NCBI RefSeq assembly: GCF_052857255.1 | Contig: NC_135498.1 | Coordinates: 118,334,281-118,398,280 of the forward strand | Reading direction: 5' to 3' | Source: Amblyomma americanum | Taxonomy: Eukaryota; Arthropoda; Arachnida; Ixodida; Ixodidae | Length of the DNA: 64,000 nt | Shown here: positions 50,106 through 61,397 of the stretch, piece after piece | How the letters are laid out: each line of letters opens with the position of its first letter | Position numbering within the stretch: position 1 is the first letter of the stretch | The notes under the pieces: model-generated | Seen by the model: only the letters and a program-made list of their open reading frames with translations | Told to the model about the DNA's origin: nothing | Database searches by the model: none | Position numbers and translations under genes: made by a program

Positions 50106-51646
50106 TAAAACCTATTTTTCAAAGGCCAGTGTTCATTGTAGAGCACACGGCTGTTCATTTTTTTGCTGTGCGTCGACAACAGGGCAAAGCAAAATGAAGA
50201 GTAACGATAATATCTGCTTCGCTTAAATCTGAGATTGTAATTTGACATTGATTAAAACTTCGATGCAACCCCACCAGTACACAATCAGTGTTGAAAGCAA
50301 GCAAGGGTTCCACTTATACTTTGAATTTATTGAGCGGAAGCCTCTTACTGGATCACTGATTTTTTGTGCGCTCAATGCATTAGCTAGTGGCACCGACACA
50401 AGTAAGCACCGGCTCCATTTGCAGTGCAGTCGCTCTCCGTTCCCAGACACGAGCTTGTTGATGACCGGCACGGCATAGTTTTGTAACTAATTGTCTCGGC
50501 CAGGTATATTATGTGCTCCCAAGTACCCATTTTGTAGAGATTGATTGCTGGTCCGGCGGTCAAACTTCCCTTTTTGTATTGAATAAGCAGATGTAGCTGT
50601 GGCTAGCCAGCCCGTCTTCATAAATTTTATTCTTTATTTAAATTCAGCTTGCAATTATGGGGCGATAGATTTAAAGTGTTCCTGCGGTCGCTTGGGGATT
50701 TCTTGGCGAGCGATTACGCAGATATCGGCAGCTTTTCACGTGACATCATATCCTGCTGTATTACACGTCAGCGCACGTAATCCGAGCCGCTAATTAGTGG
50801 ATCTTAAAACTAAGTTTTCCTTTAATGTCATTTGTGCATGTTGCTGCGCGACGTGCTTGTACAAATCCTCAGTTTATCCTCCTGAACCAACATCATCATT
50901 GGCGAAGAAGTTGTGCCCGGCTCCCGACCGAAGGGACTCCGGTTCACTTCCGTCTGACAACCTTTTAAAGATTTACCATGGCCGCTCAATTGCAACGCAC
51001 TTGGTGCCATTTAGCGGCGGTGGCTTTACTATCCACGCGGCTCCGATTTCGTTGCGTCTGTACCAATGACCCTGAACTGGAGGAGCGGAGCTGCATAAGT
51101 TTGCACGTTACGTACCACGTGACTCGGAACAGCTGCAGTCACGCGCTTCGCCGTCGCCGCGGCGGCTGCGCGCTGTCTATCCACCGTCTCGCTGTGGACG
51201 AAGCAAGTCAGCCGGAGCCGACGTCATCCAGATTGGGTACTCGCAGACGTCGGACCGAGTCTGATCACCCGGTCGACATTGCCAACTGTGAGAGGGATTT
51301 AGCGATCGATAGGGAGCGTAAACGCGCAAAACGGCCAGCCGAAAGGAATGGAGGGCGGGAGCTTCACCTGGCTTGACGGCGAGCTAAAGATGCCGAATGA
51401 AGACAGCGACAAGGCTTGTTAGCAGCCGCGGCGGAGACTGGCGAGGCAATGGCAGCGAGTGCGGAACCAGCAACGACCCACGTGGTCCGTCTGTCTGTCA
51501 GACTGTGCTTCGGCCGCAAGAACCTTAGAAAGTGAGCTCGCATGTAATCTGTGCTTTCGCTTGCATAGCTGAGGTTAGCTGAGCTAAGCCGACCCATATT
51601 TTTCTTTGAAGCGAGCCTGTTTTTCTGCGTCGTTACACCCATTCCA
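50106..51646. other. Block C unique part, copy 2
   Basis: Matches 10066-11600. Small conserved frames at 50599-50793 and 50797-51069 (see copy 1). No recognisable domain. Confidence 0.35.
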
Positions 51647-51654
51647 CGAATTTG

Positions 51655-51872
51655 GATTTCGCAGTCGCGCCGATGAGGGGTTTTCCTCCAAACGGGACCA
51701 TTAACGCTTTTGCTTTAAGGGGCAATGCGTTGTTTGTCTGTGCCTTGATGTCTTCTAAAATCAAGATTTGATATCGGTCATATTTCATGGCAGTTGACAG
51801 TCGTAACTGCATTTCGCTTATTTTCTTACTGCTGCTTACTAGCAGTAACAACTTGCTCTGCCTCCAATCCAC
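51655..51872 (-). CDS. Unidentified ORF conserved with 11929-12157
   Basis: Frame M-D-W-R-Q-S-K-L-L-L-L-V-S-S ... E-M-Q-L-R-L-S-T ... M-K-Y-D-R-Y-Q ... N-N-A-L-P-L-K-A-K-A-L. Uninterrupted here, whereas copy 1 is cut by a SINE. It is probably part of a longer extinct protein, since neither end matches a known domain. Could be coincidental. Confidence 0.3.
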
Positions 51873-52196
51873 TTTGTGACATAACTTACGCTGACTCTAA
51901 AACCCAGTTAGACAGCTGTACCTCTCGCTTGCCGTAGACATCTCAACGACACTGTGAGGGGACAAATTGTAAAAGAACTGCATGCAAGTACACTCCGCCT
52001 CCGCTGACACCCAACACCGATAAGTTGGACGCGATCTTGCTCTACGTTCCCTTCGCCTACAAACCACAGTTAAGGAGGCAACCCCGTGGAACCCTTACCT
52101 TGTAAATGACAGGGAGGCCGTGACAACACTCGACGCAATGTTGCAGGACGTCATTAGTGAGGACCACCTCAACGTCGTTGCATACCTGCTCTCCAC
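51873..52196. other. No recognised gene (block C)
   Basis: Matches 12158-12481. No conserved frame. Confidence 0.4.
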
Positions 52197-53909
52197 ACTA
52201 AGCCCGAATACGCGTATATGAGAGTAAGAAAGAGAGTATGCTTCCTAGGAAACTTGGCGTAAGTAAAAACCATGTGTCCGTTAAGAGACAAGGAGGGCAA
52301 TGCCATTAGCAATATGAATAAGATCGTTAACGTGGCCGAAGAGTTCTACACAAATCTATACTGTAGCCAATGTAATCAGAACGGTAATGATAAAGACAGT
52401 AGCACACACAATTGCGGCTGCGCGCCAGTAACGAAAGAAGAAGTAAAGAAAGCATTAGGAACAGCGCAAAGGGAAAAAGCATCTGACTAGGATCAGCTAA
52501 CAGCAGATCTGTTGAAAGACGGAGGACAAATTCTGCTATAAAAACCAGCCAATTCGTATACGCAATGCCTTACGATCGCGTCCCTACCACAGGATTGGAA
52601 GAATGCAAACATTATCTTAATTCATAAGAAAGCAGACGCAAAGGAGTTGAAAAAATTACAGACCGATCAGCTTACTGTCCGTTGCCTACAAGAAGTTTAC
52701 TAAGGTAATCACTAATAAAGTTAGGACAACCTTTGACTTTAATCAACCAAAGGATCAGGCAGGCTTTCGTAATGGATACTCAACAATAGATCATATTCAC
52801 AATATGCATAAGGGGATAGAGAAATGCACAGAATATAACCGACCCCTATATATATCCTTCATTGATTACGAGAAAGCATTTGATAAAGTGGAAACCTCAG
52901 CACTCATACAGTCATTGCCTAATCAGGATGCATAAGAGCCTTATGTCAATATACTGGAAGAGATATACAGGAACTGCACAGCTACCGTAGTCCTCCATAA
53001 AGTGAGCAATTAAATTCCAATAAGGAAGGGCGTCAGGCAAGGAGTCACGATCTCGCCGATGCTATTCACCGCCTGTTTACAGTTGGTATTCCGAGGCCTG
53101 AATAGGGAACAGTTGGGGATAATAGTTAATGGAGAATACGTAAGTAATCTCCGTTTCGCTAATGACATTGCCTTGCCGAGTCACTCAGGAGGTGAACTGC
53201 AAATCATGATCAATAGGTTACTCAGGACAGAACAGTTGGTCTAAAAATTAACATGCGGCAAGCCAAAGTAATGTTCAACAGTCTAGCAAGGAAACAGCAG
53301 TTCACAATTGGCAGCGAGGTGCAGGAAGTGGTAAAGATCCGTTTAGGGCAGGTAGTGGCAGCTTATCCGGATCACGACAGGGAAGTAGTTGGAAGGGTAA
53401 GAAGGGTAGCAGCGCATATGGCAGGTTCTCGGATCATTAACAGCAGATTGCCAATATCCCTCAAGAGAAATGTGTACAACAGCTGTGTCTTACCGGTACT
53501 CACCAACGGGGCAGAAACGTTGAGGCTAATTAAAATAGTTCAGCTTTAATTAAGGACGACGCACCGAGCCACTTAAAGAAAAAAGGATAGGTGTAACGTT
53601 AAGAGACCGGAAGTGGGCAGAGTGGGTGAGGGAACAAACGCGGTTTAATGATATCCTAGTCAAAATCAGGAGGAAAAAATGGGCAGGGCATTTAATATGA
53701 AGGCAAGACAACCGCTGGTCTTTAAGGGTAACGAATTGGATTCGAAGAGAAGGCAAGCGTAGCAGGGGGCGGCAGAAGGTTATGTGGGAGGATGAGATTA
53801 CGAGACTCTCAGCCATAGGGTGTGTGCAGCTGGGAAAGGACAGGTTTAATTGAAGAGACACGGGAGACGCCTTCACCCTGCAGTGGGTATAGTCAGGATG
53901 ATGGCGAAG
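52197..53909 (+). mobile_element. RTE-type LINE, decayed, copy 2
   Basis: Better preserved than 12482-14190. 52272-52490 gives V-A-E-E-F-Y-T-N-L-Y and T-K-E-E-V-K-K-A-L. Downstream with shifts: W-K-N-A-N-I-I-L-I-H-K-K (52600), Q-A-G-F-R-N-G-Y-S-T (52757), I-D-Y-E-K-A-F-D-K-V (52862) with the first catalytic aspartate, N-L-R-F-A-N-D-I-A-L (53143) replacing F-A-D-D, and V-W-E-D-E-I-T-R-L-S (53786). Ends CACCCTGCAGTGGGTATAGT with GATGATGG. At least ten stops or shifts. Confidence 0.8.
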
Positions 53910-55140
53910 CTGCCCTCTAGAGCACTCCCTTTTATAAAGGTAGTGTGCTAGAGGACACCCGACTACAATTCAGCACCGTTATATTTATATCGTGCAGTCC
54001 GCAGAAGACCCCCACTTCATGTCTGGTTGCGCACTCAAGACGAGTAGCGCGCTGACCATTGACATTACAATCTTAGTCGGTGCCACGCAGAATACAAGCC
54101 AGCTGACCGAGTCTGACTTTGGACATCCATTTGTCACGGTGGAATCGCTGAAAACGTTTGGGCAACAACTGCGGGCCGTACATGATTATTCGCCTGCTAT
54201 GTTAGCGGGACTCTGAAGTTGTTGTTGATGGAGTGACATGATGCGAGCGACGCCGAACCCGAGGAGAAGTAGTGCGTGTCGTGGGACGAAAGCCATTTTA
54301 TGAGCGCTGATATAACCATGTGTTTGTGCTCATGCACCTTTTTTCAAGGAGAAAGCTTTATACGTTCCATTAATTCAAAGCTGCTTGTTGTCGGCGTCGG
54401 AGCACAAAAGATCGGAGAGCCATGGAGATGGCGAGAAGTAGAGAAAGAGAGAACTTTTTTGCCACAGGTGCCGCGAAATAGGGACGTTGGGTCCTGTGCG
54501 GCCTCATGTGAGGGCCACGAACTTTGCCCATGAAATGAGTGAAAGTTACGTGGCTGGTTGAGGAGTTGGTCCCAGCATTCCGCAGAGGGAGCTGGCAGGA
54601 GGGCTTCTGGAGGAGGGATATTTTCGCATCCCCAGAGGATGTGCGCCTGGGTTGCGGACAATACGTGGTTGCAGCTTGGGCATGCGGGGTGGTATTCTCT
54701 ACTGGTGATCAGTGATAGACTTCAGTGGCTGAGGATGGAGTGCGTTTGCAATCTTCGGAGCAGGGTGGCTTATGCTCTCTTGAGGTCGGGTTGAAGAGGC
54801 TGGAAAGGGCATCACGTCTTTTTATGAACATTGGTGATGTCGGCACAAGTCCAGGGGGCTTCAGTGAGCACTCTAGAATCTGTGGCGCGGCCTCCAGGAT
54901 TGTTAATCCTCGGTCAAGTCGGCCGGCCCCTTCTTTACCAGCCTGTTATGCGACAGTGGTTTAGGCAGGGGCTTATTATTTTTCAATCTTGTTAGGTTGC
55001 CCCAACCTGATATGTGTCCCTTTGTTACAACAGTTGACGTCATGAGCGGGTACCCAGATTAGGTTAATTTTGTGGTCGGGAGTGAAGCCGCGCAGGATGC
55101 GTGCGGCGGCGATGAAGATGCAGCCTGCCTAGTAGTTTAG

Positions 55141-56931
55141 ATAGCGCACCCACTTTGGTGAAAGTCAGTCTCAAGACATACACTTGTGCAGCATAGGCAC
55201 CCCTCAGGGATCGGTACTTTCCCCTATTCTCTTCAACGTGGCCATGATATGGCTCCCGAAGAGACTGGAGGGGATAGATGGCTTGAATGTCTGCATGTAT
55301 GCGGACGATATCACCATGTGGATGACCCGTGGCCACGACGCGCACATCAAAAGTACGCTACAGAAGGCCATAAATGAGGTCAAAAACTATGTCACCGTAG
55401 GGGCTTGCAATGCTCGCCGCAGAAGTCTGAACTTCTTTTTTATAGACCTCTGCATCAAAGACAAACTAGAACCATCCCTCACATCAAATTACAAACTCAA
55501 GGGGCGGAGATTCCTCATGTTGAAAAAATCAAAATTTTAGGAATGATTATACAAAGCAACGGGTATAACGGGGATGCAATAACTAAGATGGAAAACTGCG
55601 CGCAACAAACTATACGGCTCATACAGCGGATTGCCAACAGAAGACATGGCATGAAAGAGCAGAATCTCCTACGGCTGGTACAGGCGTTCGTAGTAAGCCG
55701 TATCTCGTATGCTGCCCCCTTCTTTGATCTTAAAGTTTCAGAAAAGGAAAAGATAAATGGAATTATCAGGCGATGCACGAAACAAGCTCTAGGATTGCCC
55801 ATCCGTACATCCACTCACCGCCTCCTAGAGCTGGGAATGCATAATACCCTAGAAGAAATTACGGAAGCAGTGAGAACGTCCCAAATCGAACGCTTAGCCG
55901 GGACCACAACCGGCAGGGCTATTCTAGAAAAACTCAATCTTAGCCGAGATAACAGAACAACCGCCAAAGTTGACATGCTCGGAAAAATTCGAGACAATAT
56001 AGTTGTACCCCCATTACCCAGGATTATGCATCCTATTCATCACTCAGTGCGCCGGGCCAAGCGGGCAGAGGCGCTAGAGAAACGCTTCCGCTCCTACAAA
56101 GACGAGGACGTGGTCTACGTGGATGCCGCTGAGTATGGTAAGAACACGATGACCGTCTTGGTCGTCAAAAATAAACAACTCCTCAAAATAAGTGCCTCCA
56201 TACTCTCGGGTAACCCAGAGACTGCAGAGGAAGCTGCCATAGCACTGGCTTGTGTAGGCACAAAAGCGAGATACATCCTCAGTGACTCAAAAGTTGCCAT
56301 ACTAAATTTCAGCAGGGGCCGGGTCTCCCCTCTAACGAATACAATTCTAAGCCGTCATGTAATAGACCGGAAAATTACGCTAGTCTGGACACCAGCACAT
56401 GCATCCCTGCCTGGTAATGAGACGGCCCACGGGTTCGCCCGAGGCTTTTCTTTCCGGGCGGACCCGAGCGAGATGGTCTTTACAGACAGGGATCGCATGG
56501 TGACATACAGAGAAATTACACAACACTATCGTTTGCAACGAGCTAGACTTCCTCCAGCGGATAGATCCTTGTCCAGATGCCAATCCATCAACTAGCGCCG
56601 GTTACAAACTTACACATTTCCAAACCCGGCCTTCTGGAGTCTTATGTACCCAGGGCAATTTTCAGAAAAATGCGCGAACTGCGAACATAGGGCCACCTTG
56701 GACCACATACTATGGGAATGTCCTCATACTCCCCGGGAGGGACGAGGTATTAACACAAAAGATCAATGGGAGACCTTACTACTGAGCTCCGACCCGGCGA
56801 CTCAGTTACAACTCGTCCGACTGGCCGAAGCCGCCGCCGAGAGTCTAGACCTTTTGGCCGTCGTCTAGGCGGGTAGCCCTCAGGCTACCCTCTTTCTGTT
56901 GGATATTAAAAGTTTTCCTATCCTATCCTAT
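55141..56931 (+). mobile_element. 5'-truncated I-like LINE with 13-bp target duplication
   Basis: Starts within the reverse transcriptase and ends with GGCGGGTAGCCCTCAGGCTA (a short hairpin in the 3' UTR: GGGTAGCC and GGCTACCC) followed by (TCCTA)n. CCTAGTAGTTTAG is at 55128-55140 and 56932-56944. The uninterrupted site is seen at 35085-35100 (GTAGTTTAGGATTGCTCG). Confidence 0.93.
55184..56868 (+). pseudogene. LINE RT (C-terminal) to RNase H and Cys-His tail
   Basis: 55184-55400: G-T-P-Q-G-S-V-L-S-P-I-L-F-N and C-M-Y-A-D-D-I-T-M-W, the intact catalytic box. A single frameshift near 55400 moves to the long frame 55405-56595 with L-Q-C-S-P-Q-K-S-E-L-L, thumb and linker. RNase H: Y-V-D-A-A-E (first D), E-T-A-E-E-A-A-I-A-L (E), L-S-D-S-K-V-A-I (D) and L-V-W-T-P-A-H-A-S-L-P-G-N-E (H). 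A TAG at 56593-56595 sits before R-R-L-Q-T-Y where the family has W-R-R-L-Q-T, so one TGG-to-TAG change. After it, the same frame continues to C-A-N-C-E-H-R-A-T-L-D-H-I-L-W-E-C and stops at 56868. The youngest-looking LINE here, yet 5' truncated and so dead. Confidence 0.85.
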
Positions 56932-56935
56932 CCTA
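56893..56935 (+). repeat. (TCCTA)n LINE tail
   Basis: After the hairpin GGGTAGCCCTCAGGCTACCC, the 3' end reads TTCCTATCCTATCCTATCCT. The pentamer repeat is the retrotransposition tail of this LINE and merges into the target duplication. Confidence 0.85.
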
Positions 56936-57538
56936 GTAGTTTAGGATTGCTCGTTTTCAGTCACCGACGACTCTGCGGGTGCGGCGGTCAGCGATAGCCA
57001 GCGCTATGACTGTCTCCTCTGCTGCGGCGATGGAGGGGGCGCACACCGCGGCAGCGGAGATAAGGGTAGATCGCGGCGTGGTTGCCCAGACCACGTAGGT
57101 TTCACCTTGTCTTGCCGCGTGCATGTGTGTAGTGTGTTCGTCGGCACGATAGAAATCATCCAGTCCTCGGGCTTTGTGCTAAAGGCGCGCGTCGTGTCGG
57201 TGAGACAGCCGCTTCTTCTGTAGCGGTTTGACAAAAGGCCGGGTATGTAATACACCTGGCAAGGAGGGGAGAGAGAAGCGACAGGAGCAGCTTCGGAGGG
57301 AGGACGTATTACCGGAGAGGGCGTCACAGTCGAATATAGCACTTCAGATTGCGGAAAGCGGCGGAGCGTCGGAGGCAGCAGGTGCCAGCATCCGACCACT
57401 TGCTGCATGACTTAGTCGCGCCAGTGCTAACGCAGTAGGAGTCATAAGTGTATTTGCGAAGGGTTTCATGGCTGCGCGCGTCACTGTCTCTTCAGACTCC
57501 CCTGCCGACGGTGTTTGTGCAATTCAGTCAATGTTGGT

Positions 57539-57687
57539 GGTAACGCGTTCCAAGTAACGGCGTTACAGCTAACGCTTTAATTTTTGCGGTAACTTATTAT
57601 CGTACCCGTTACCATTTCGAAGCCGTAAAGGCTAACGCACTTACGTTAACATTTTTGGATAACGTGAAGTGTCACGTTACTAGTTAC
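57539..57687. mobile_element. hAT-like element copy 2, left part
   Basis: CAATGTTGGTGGTAACGCG matches the left end at 22649, with AATTCAGT to its left. Dense GTTAC motifs follow. It breaks at TACTAGTTAC, where a LINE is inserted, and resumes at 63242. Confidence 0.75.
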
Positions 57688-57755
57688 GTTTCTTTTGACG
57701 CGCAGTTTATTGCCTCAGGGCATAAAAAATATGAAGTGAGACACGAGTAAGATGC

Positions 57756-60700
57756 TTAAATAAATCTAAAAAGGTGGGCTGATCTGATGAAATCAAGATG
57801 TGAATGATGATGTGGACCCTGTGTCCAGGAGATATAGGAGTCCGGACTGTCCGGTGAGAGACCCACAGCCGCCAGCTGCCGAATCCTCGTCGGCTTCAGC
57901 GCCGGGCAGTCCCACAACAGGTGTTGGATATCCGCCTCACAGTCTCTGATCTTCCAGTCTGAACACCCGGGGCTGCGATATAAATCTTTGAAATGCGGCA
58001 ACTTGCGTGTCAGAGCTGAAGTTAGGGCAACCCCCACCCGTATCCTCCGAAGCGCAACCTACTATGCATCTTAGGACGACGAAGGAGGGTTACCGCACAC
58101 GGAGTGGTTAGCGCACGTGTGCGGCGCCGGGGGTGTTCCTTTCTTGTTAAAAGGAGGGTGATGTCATCCAGAGTGAGGACTCGAGGCAAAGACGAGGTGC
58201 GGGTCGCATAATCTGCGTGTCTTTGTGCGTCCAGGAGGTCACGCGGGACCCGTTCAATTCGGATTTGCTGCGGGATGCGTGCCGCTAGACGATGGATGTC
58301 TTGGAAGATTTCTGGGGTGTGACTGACTCGTAGTAGGCGTTTGACGTGAAGGGCGTCGGTGCGAATGACAATGCGGGCCGTGGGTAGCATGGGAACGGCG
58401 GCCACAGAGCAAAGTGCCTGTTGAACCGCAAGCATCTCCGTACAGAAGATGGAAGGAGGTTCTGAGAGGCTAAACCTTGACGTTTTGTTCAGAGCTGGCT
58501 TTCAAGGACAGTATAAGTCCTTTGTTGTTTCGCAGCCCTGGATGCTTGCGTCAACGTACATAACGATGGAGCCATGCGGCAGATTGGCGCCTTGCTCTGT
58601 AATTCGGTTGCGAAATGACGGTGCCGCGCGGGTAGATGGTTGGCGACGTAGGTCAGTTGGCTTGTTGTCTCTAAGCTCCACAAAACGCCAGGGAGGAAGA
58701 ACTGGCGGTGGCGGAGGCGGCTGCAGAATGGAGTGCGATGAAGCATATGCCTGAGAGAAAAAGTTGTTTGTGTAAGGCTTGACTTTAGTCGGCGAGCATC
58801 GCGTCGTAGCTGGACCAGCTCATCTAGTGTATTCAACTGCGCATGTTATTGGAGTGCCATGATCGAGGTAATCAGGGGAAGGCAAGTGATGACCCTCATT
58901 GCCTCACGATTAACAGCTTCTAGACGATCCCATTGAGCCGTCGTCAAATGCTGGAAACGGGCTTGGTAAACGAGGCGCGGTTGCGCAACTGCCCGCACCA
59001 ACTGTCGTGCAACATCAGGGCGCGCTCCGCCTGTTTTAGGAGAAATGCGTCCAATCAGACCCAACGCCTGAATTGCTTGCTTTTTAGCCCGAGAAAGCCA
59101 AGCAGTACCAGCTCCTGACTCGTGTATTGTCAAGCCCAAGATTTTTACGGTTGAACTTTCTTGATATGGAGTTCCGGATATATGAAGACGAATTGGTGTT
59201 GCAGCCAGTTTACGGCGCCCCAGCGGTTGGCGACTGACCCGAACGTGGTCTTCCTCACTGAAAGCTGCAGACCAATTGAAAAAGCAAAAGTCGACGTAAT
59301 ATCTATGGCTGATTGTAGGCCTGCTGCTTGAGTCATCAGGTCGTTGTGAGTGGTCCACACCATTATGTCATCAGCATACAGTAAGAACTTAATCTCAGAG
59401 ACATCATCAAAGCGCCAAGCAAGGGGGATAAAACCAATATTAAATAATGTTGGCGATAAAACCGATCCCTGGGGAATGCCGGGAAGAGGCACAACTGACC
59501 CGACGGTATCACCAGAGGCGTATGGCAAAGTGTCGGCCTTCAAGGAAGGATTTAACAAAATTGCGCGCTCTAACGGGGAAATCCAGCATGTCAAGCGATT
59601 CCAGGATGGCAGCATGACAGATATTATCGCACACCTTTTCAACGTCCATGGCCAGTACAGTACATACACTGTGGCTGCGAGTTGAGGTCAGGCCTACTGA
59701 CGCCAAGACAGCCAGTCCATCTTCTGTATCTATAGACGTACGAAAGCCAATTTGGGCGAGACGGAAGAAACCATGCTGCTCAAGCCACCACGACAGCCGT
59801 GTGGCAAGCATTTTTTCGGTAAGCTTGCATATTGTTGGCGTAAGCGATGTAGGCCGGAAATTTCCGAGGTCTGTCGGCGGCTTCCCCGGCTTTGGTAAGA
59901 CGATCACAATAGCCGATTTCCAGGTTTCTGGTACGATTCCTTCTATCCATACCTTGTTAATAGTGGAGAGGAGTTGAGGCAGTTCAGCGGAACATAAGTT
60001 CTTGTAAACCTCGCACAAAATGGAGTCCGGACCGGGCGCAGTCTTCTGACGGGCCTCTCTATTGCTGCAAGCATCTCGAGCAGTGAAAATGGTCTTGCAA
60101 TTCCCTCGGCGTCAGCTGTAGATGGGAGCTTATCGACATATGCTGGAATGGCAGCCAAGAGGGCTCCTATGACCCTTGAAGGGACACATTATACTTGCGG
60201 AAAAACTTCCGCGCTGCCTCTCTGGCGAAATCATCCGGAGCTAAGTTAGCTGCAAAGCAAGCTGTGGGCGCTGCGTGAGGACGACGGGAACCATGTTCCA
60301 TGGCACGAAACGTTCGCCAGAGAGCAGCATTCGATGACTTTGTCGAGAACTGTCACACCACGCATGCCACTGCCGTCGCGAGAGATCGCGTTCATATCTG
60401 CGAGCCTTGGCAGTAAGGTAATTCAGCATTGTCCATGCTTGCGCAGAAGTCGGGTCTTGGGAAGCTGCCATCTCCGCTTGTCGGCGAGCAGCCCACAGGT
60501 TAAGCAGACCCACATCTGGCACCACGCAATTCACGTCCGTCCAGGTAACAGCAGTAGCCTTATTCAGCGCAGTTTGTATGCGGTCCATAAGTAGTATAGA
60601 TGATTGCAGATAGAGATCTTCGACGGTGGTTCGAAACGTGTCCCAATTGACCACAGAACACCTAAAGCGTAATTGGCGGGCACTTGATGGCTGGACTCCG

Positions 60701-61391
60701 ATGATGATAGGACGGTGGTCACTACCGCAAGTGTCCGGCTCCAGGTGCCACAGTGGAGTCACGTGTCCTGACCACCACGTGAGGTCCGGAGCATATGTTG
60801 GACTGTGAGCATGGCGCACAGTCCGCGTTGGTGAATCTGAATGGTTGAGTAAAACAAAAAGCGTATCCGCGAATGCGTCCCGCACACGCCTACCACAGGG
60901 GCTTGATGTAGAGTACCCCCAGTCCGGATGAAGGGCGTTAATGTCACCACCGACTAAAACCGGCCACCTTGGGTGCTGTCGTCGTAGAGTTAATAACCAC
61001 CCCATATTAATGCGGGAGGGAGCTCCACCGACGGGTGTTACATAGCATGACACGACCACAACAGTTGCCTTGGAAAGCTTCACAGCCACGGCGACTACCT
61101 TTTGATATGAGGTGCATCAGTTTTCTAGAGAGAGGCGAACTTGAAGAAAACGCGCATCAATCTACACCGCCGTCTTTCCCGGAGGGGCAACAGTGTGCAG
61201 ATGACGGACGTTCATTGAAGAAGACAAGTATCCATTAAAGCCCAGAATGGATGGAAAGGCATTGTCTCCTGCAGTAGCAGGGCCCACAGCTGGAGCTTGT
61301 TCATGCGGAGACGAGATTTGAGCTCTCCTAGCTTTGTGGAGAGGCCTCTGCAGTTCCATTGGAGCACACCACAACAACGTGTACTCGCCAT
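57756..61391 (-). pseudogene. LINE ORF2: EN, RT, RNase H, Cys-His tail
   Basis: Starts at an ATG six bases after the ORF1 stop (M-A-S-T-R-C-C-G-V-L-Q-W-N-C-R-G-L), the endonuclease N terminus. L-L-L-Q-E follows, then V-G-G-D-I-N-A-L-H-P-D-W-G (~60955) and C-G-S-D-H-R-P (~60725), giving the APE catalytic residues. RT: K-P-G-K-P-P-T-D-L-G-N-F-R-P (~59880), Q-I-G-F-R-T-S-I-D-T-E (~59750), L-A-M-D-V-E-K-V-C-D-N (~59640), P-G-I-P-Q-G-S-V-L-S-P-T-L-F-N (~59460) and L-L-Y-A-D-D-I-M-V-W (~59370). RNase H: M-Y-V-D-A-S-I-Q (~58560), C-T-E-M-L-A-V-Q-Q (~58435) and I-R-T-D-A-L-H (~58350). Tail: C-S-D-W ... C-E-A-D-I-Q-H-L-L-W-D-C-P (~57900). At least five frame breaks. Confidence 0.85.
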
Positions 61392-61397
61392 TTTCGA

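Larger units (their letters stand above)
49105..54012. repeat. Duplicated composite block C, copy 2
   Basis: Counterpart of 8854-14296. It lacks the SINEs at 9288 and 11611, and has an extra minus SINE fragment at 49783-49887. It is followed after ~45 bp by block B copy 2. Confidence 0.8.
54450..57235 (-). pseudogene. LINE 3' relic, split by a younger LINE
   Basis: Minus-strand relic in two parts, 57235-56945 and 55127-54450. The second part gives T-Q-A-H-I-L-W-G-C and A-E-C-W-D-Q-L-L-N-Q. The first retains A-E-E-T-V-I-A-L-A-I-A-D near 57020-56985. It is joined when the plus LINE and one target copy are removed, as the uninterrupted copies at 21360 and 34411 show. Confidence 0.72.
54057..57538. 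repeat. Duplicated composite block B, copy 2
   Basis: Counterpart of 20975-22648, interrupted by the LINE at 55141-56931. Contains the coding-like segment 54060-54216 (frame open from 53992) and the minus LINE relic. Confidence 0.8.
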
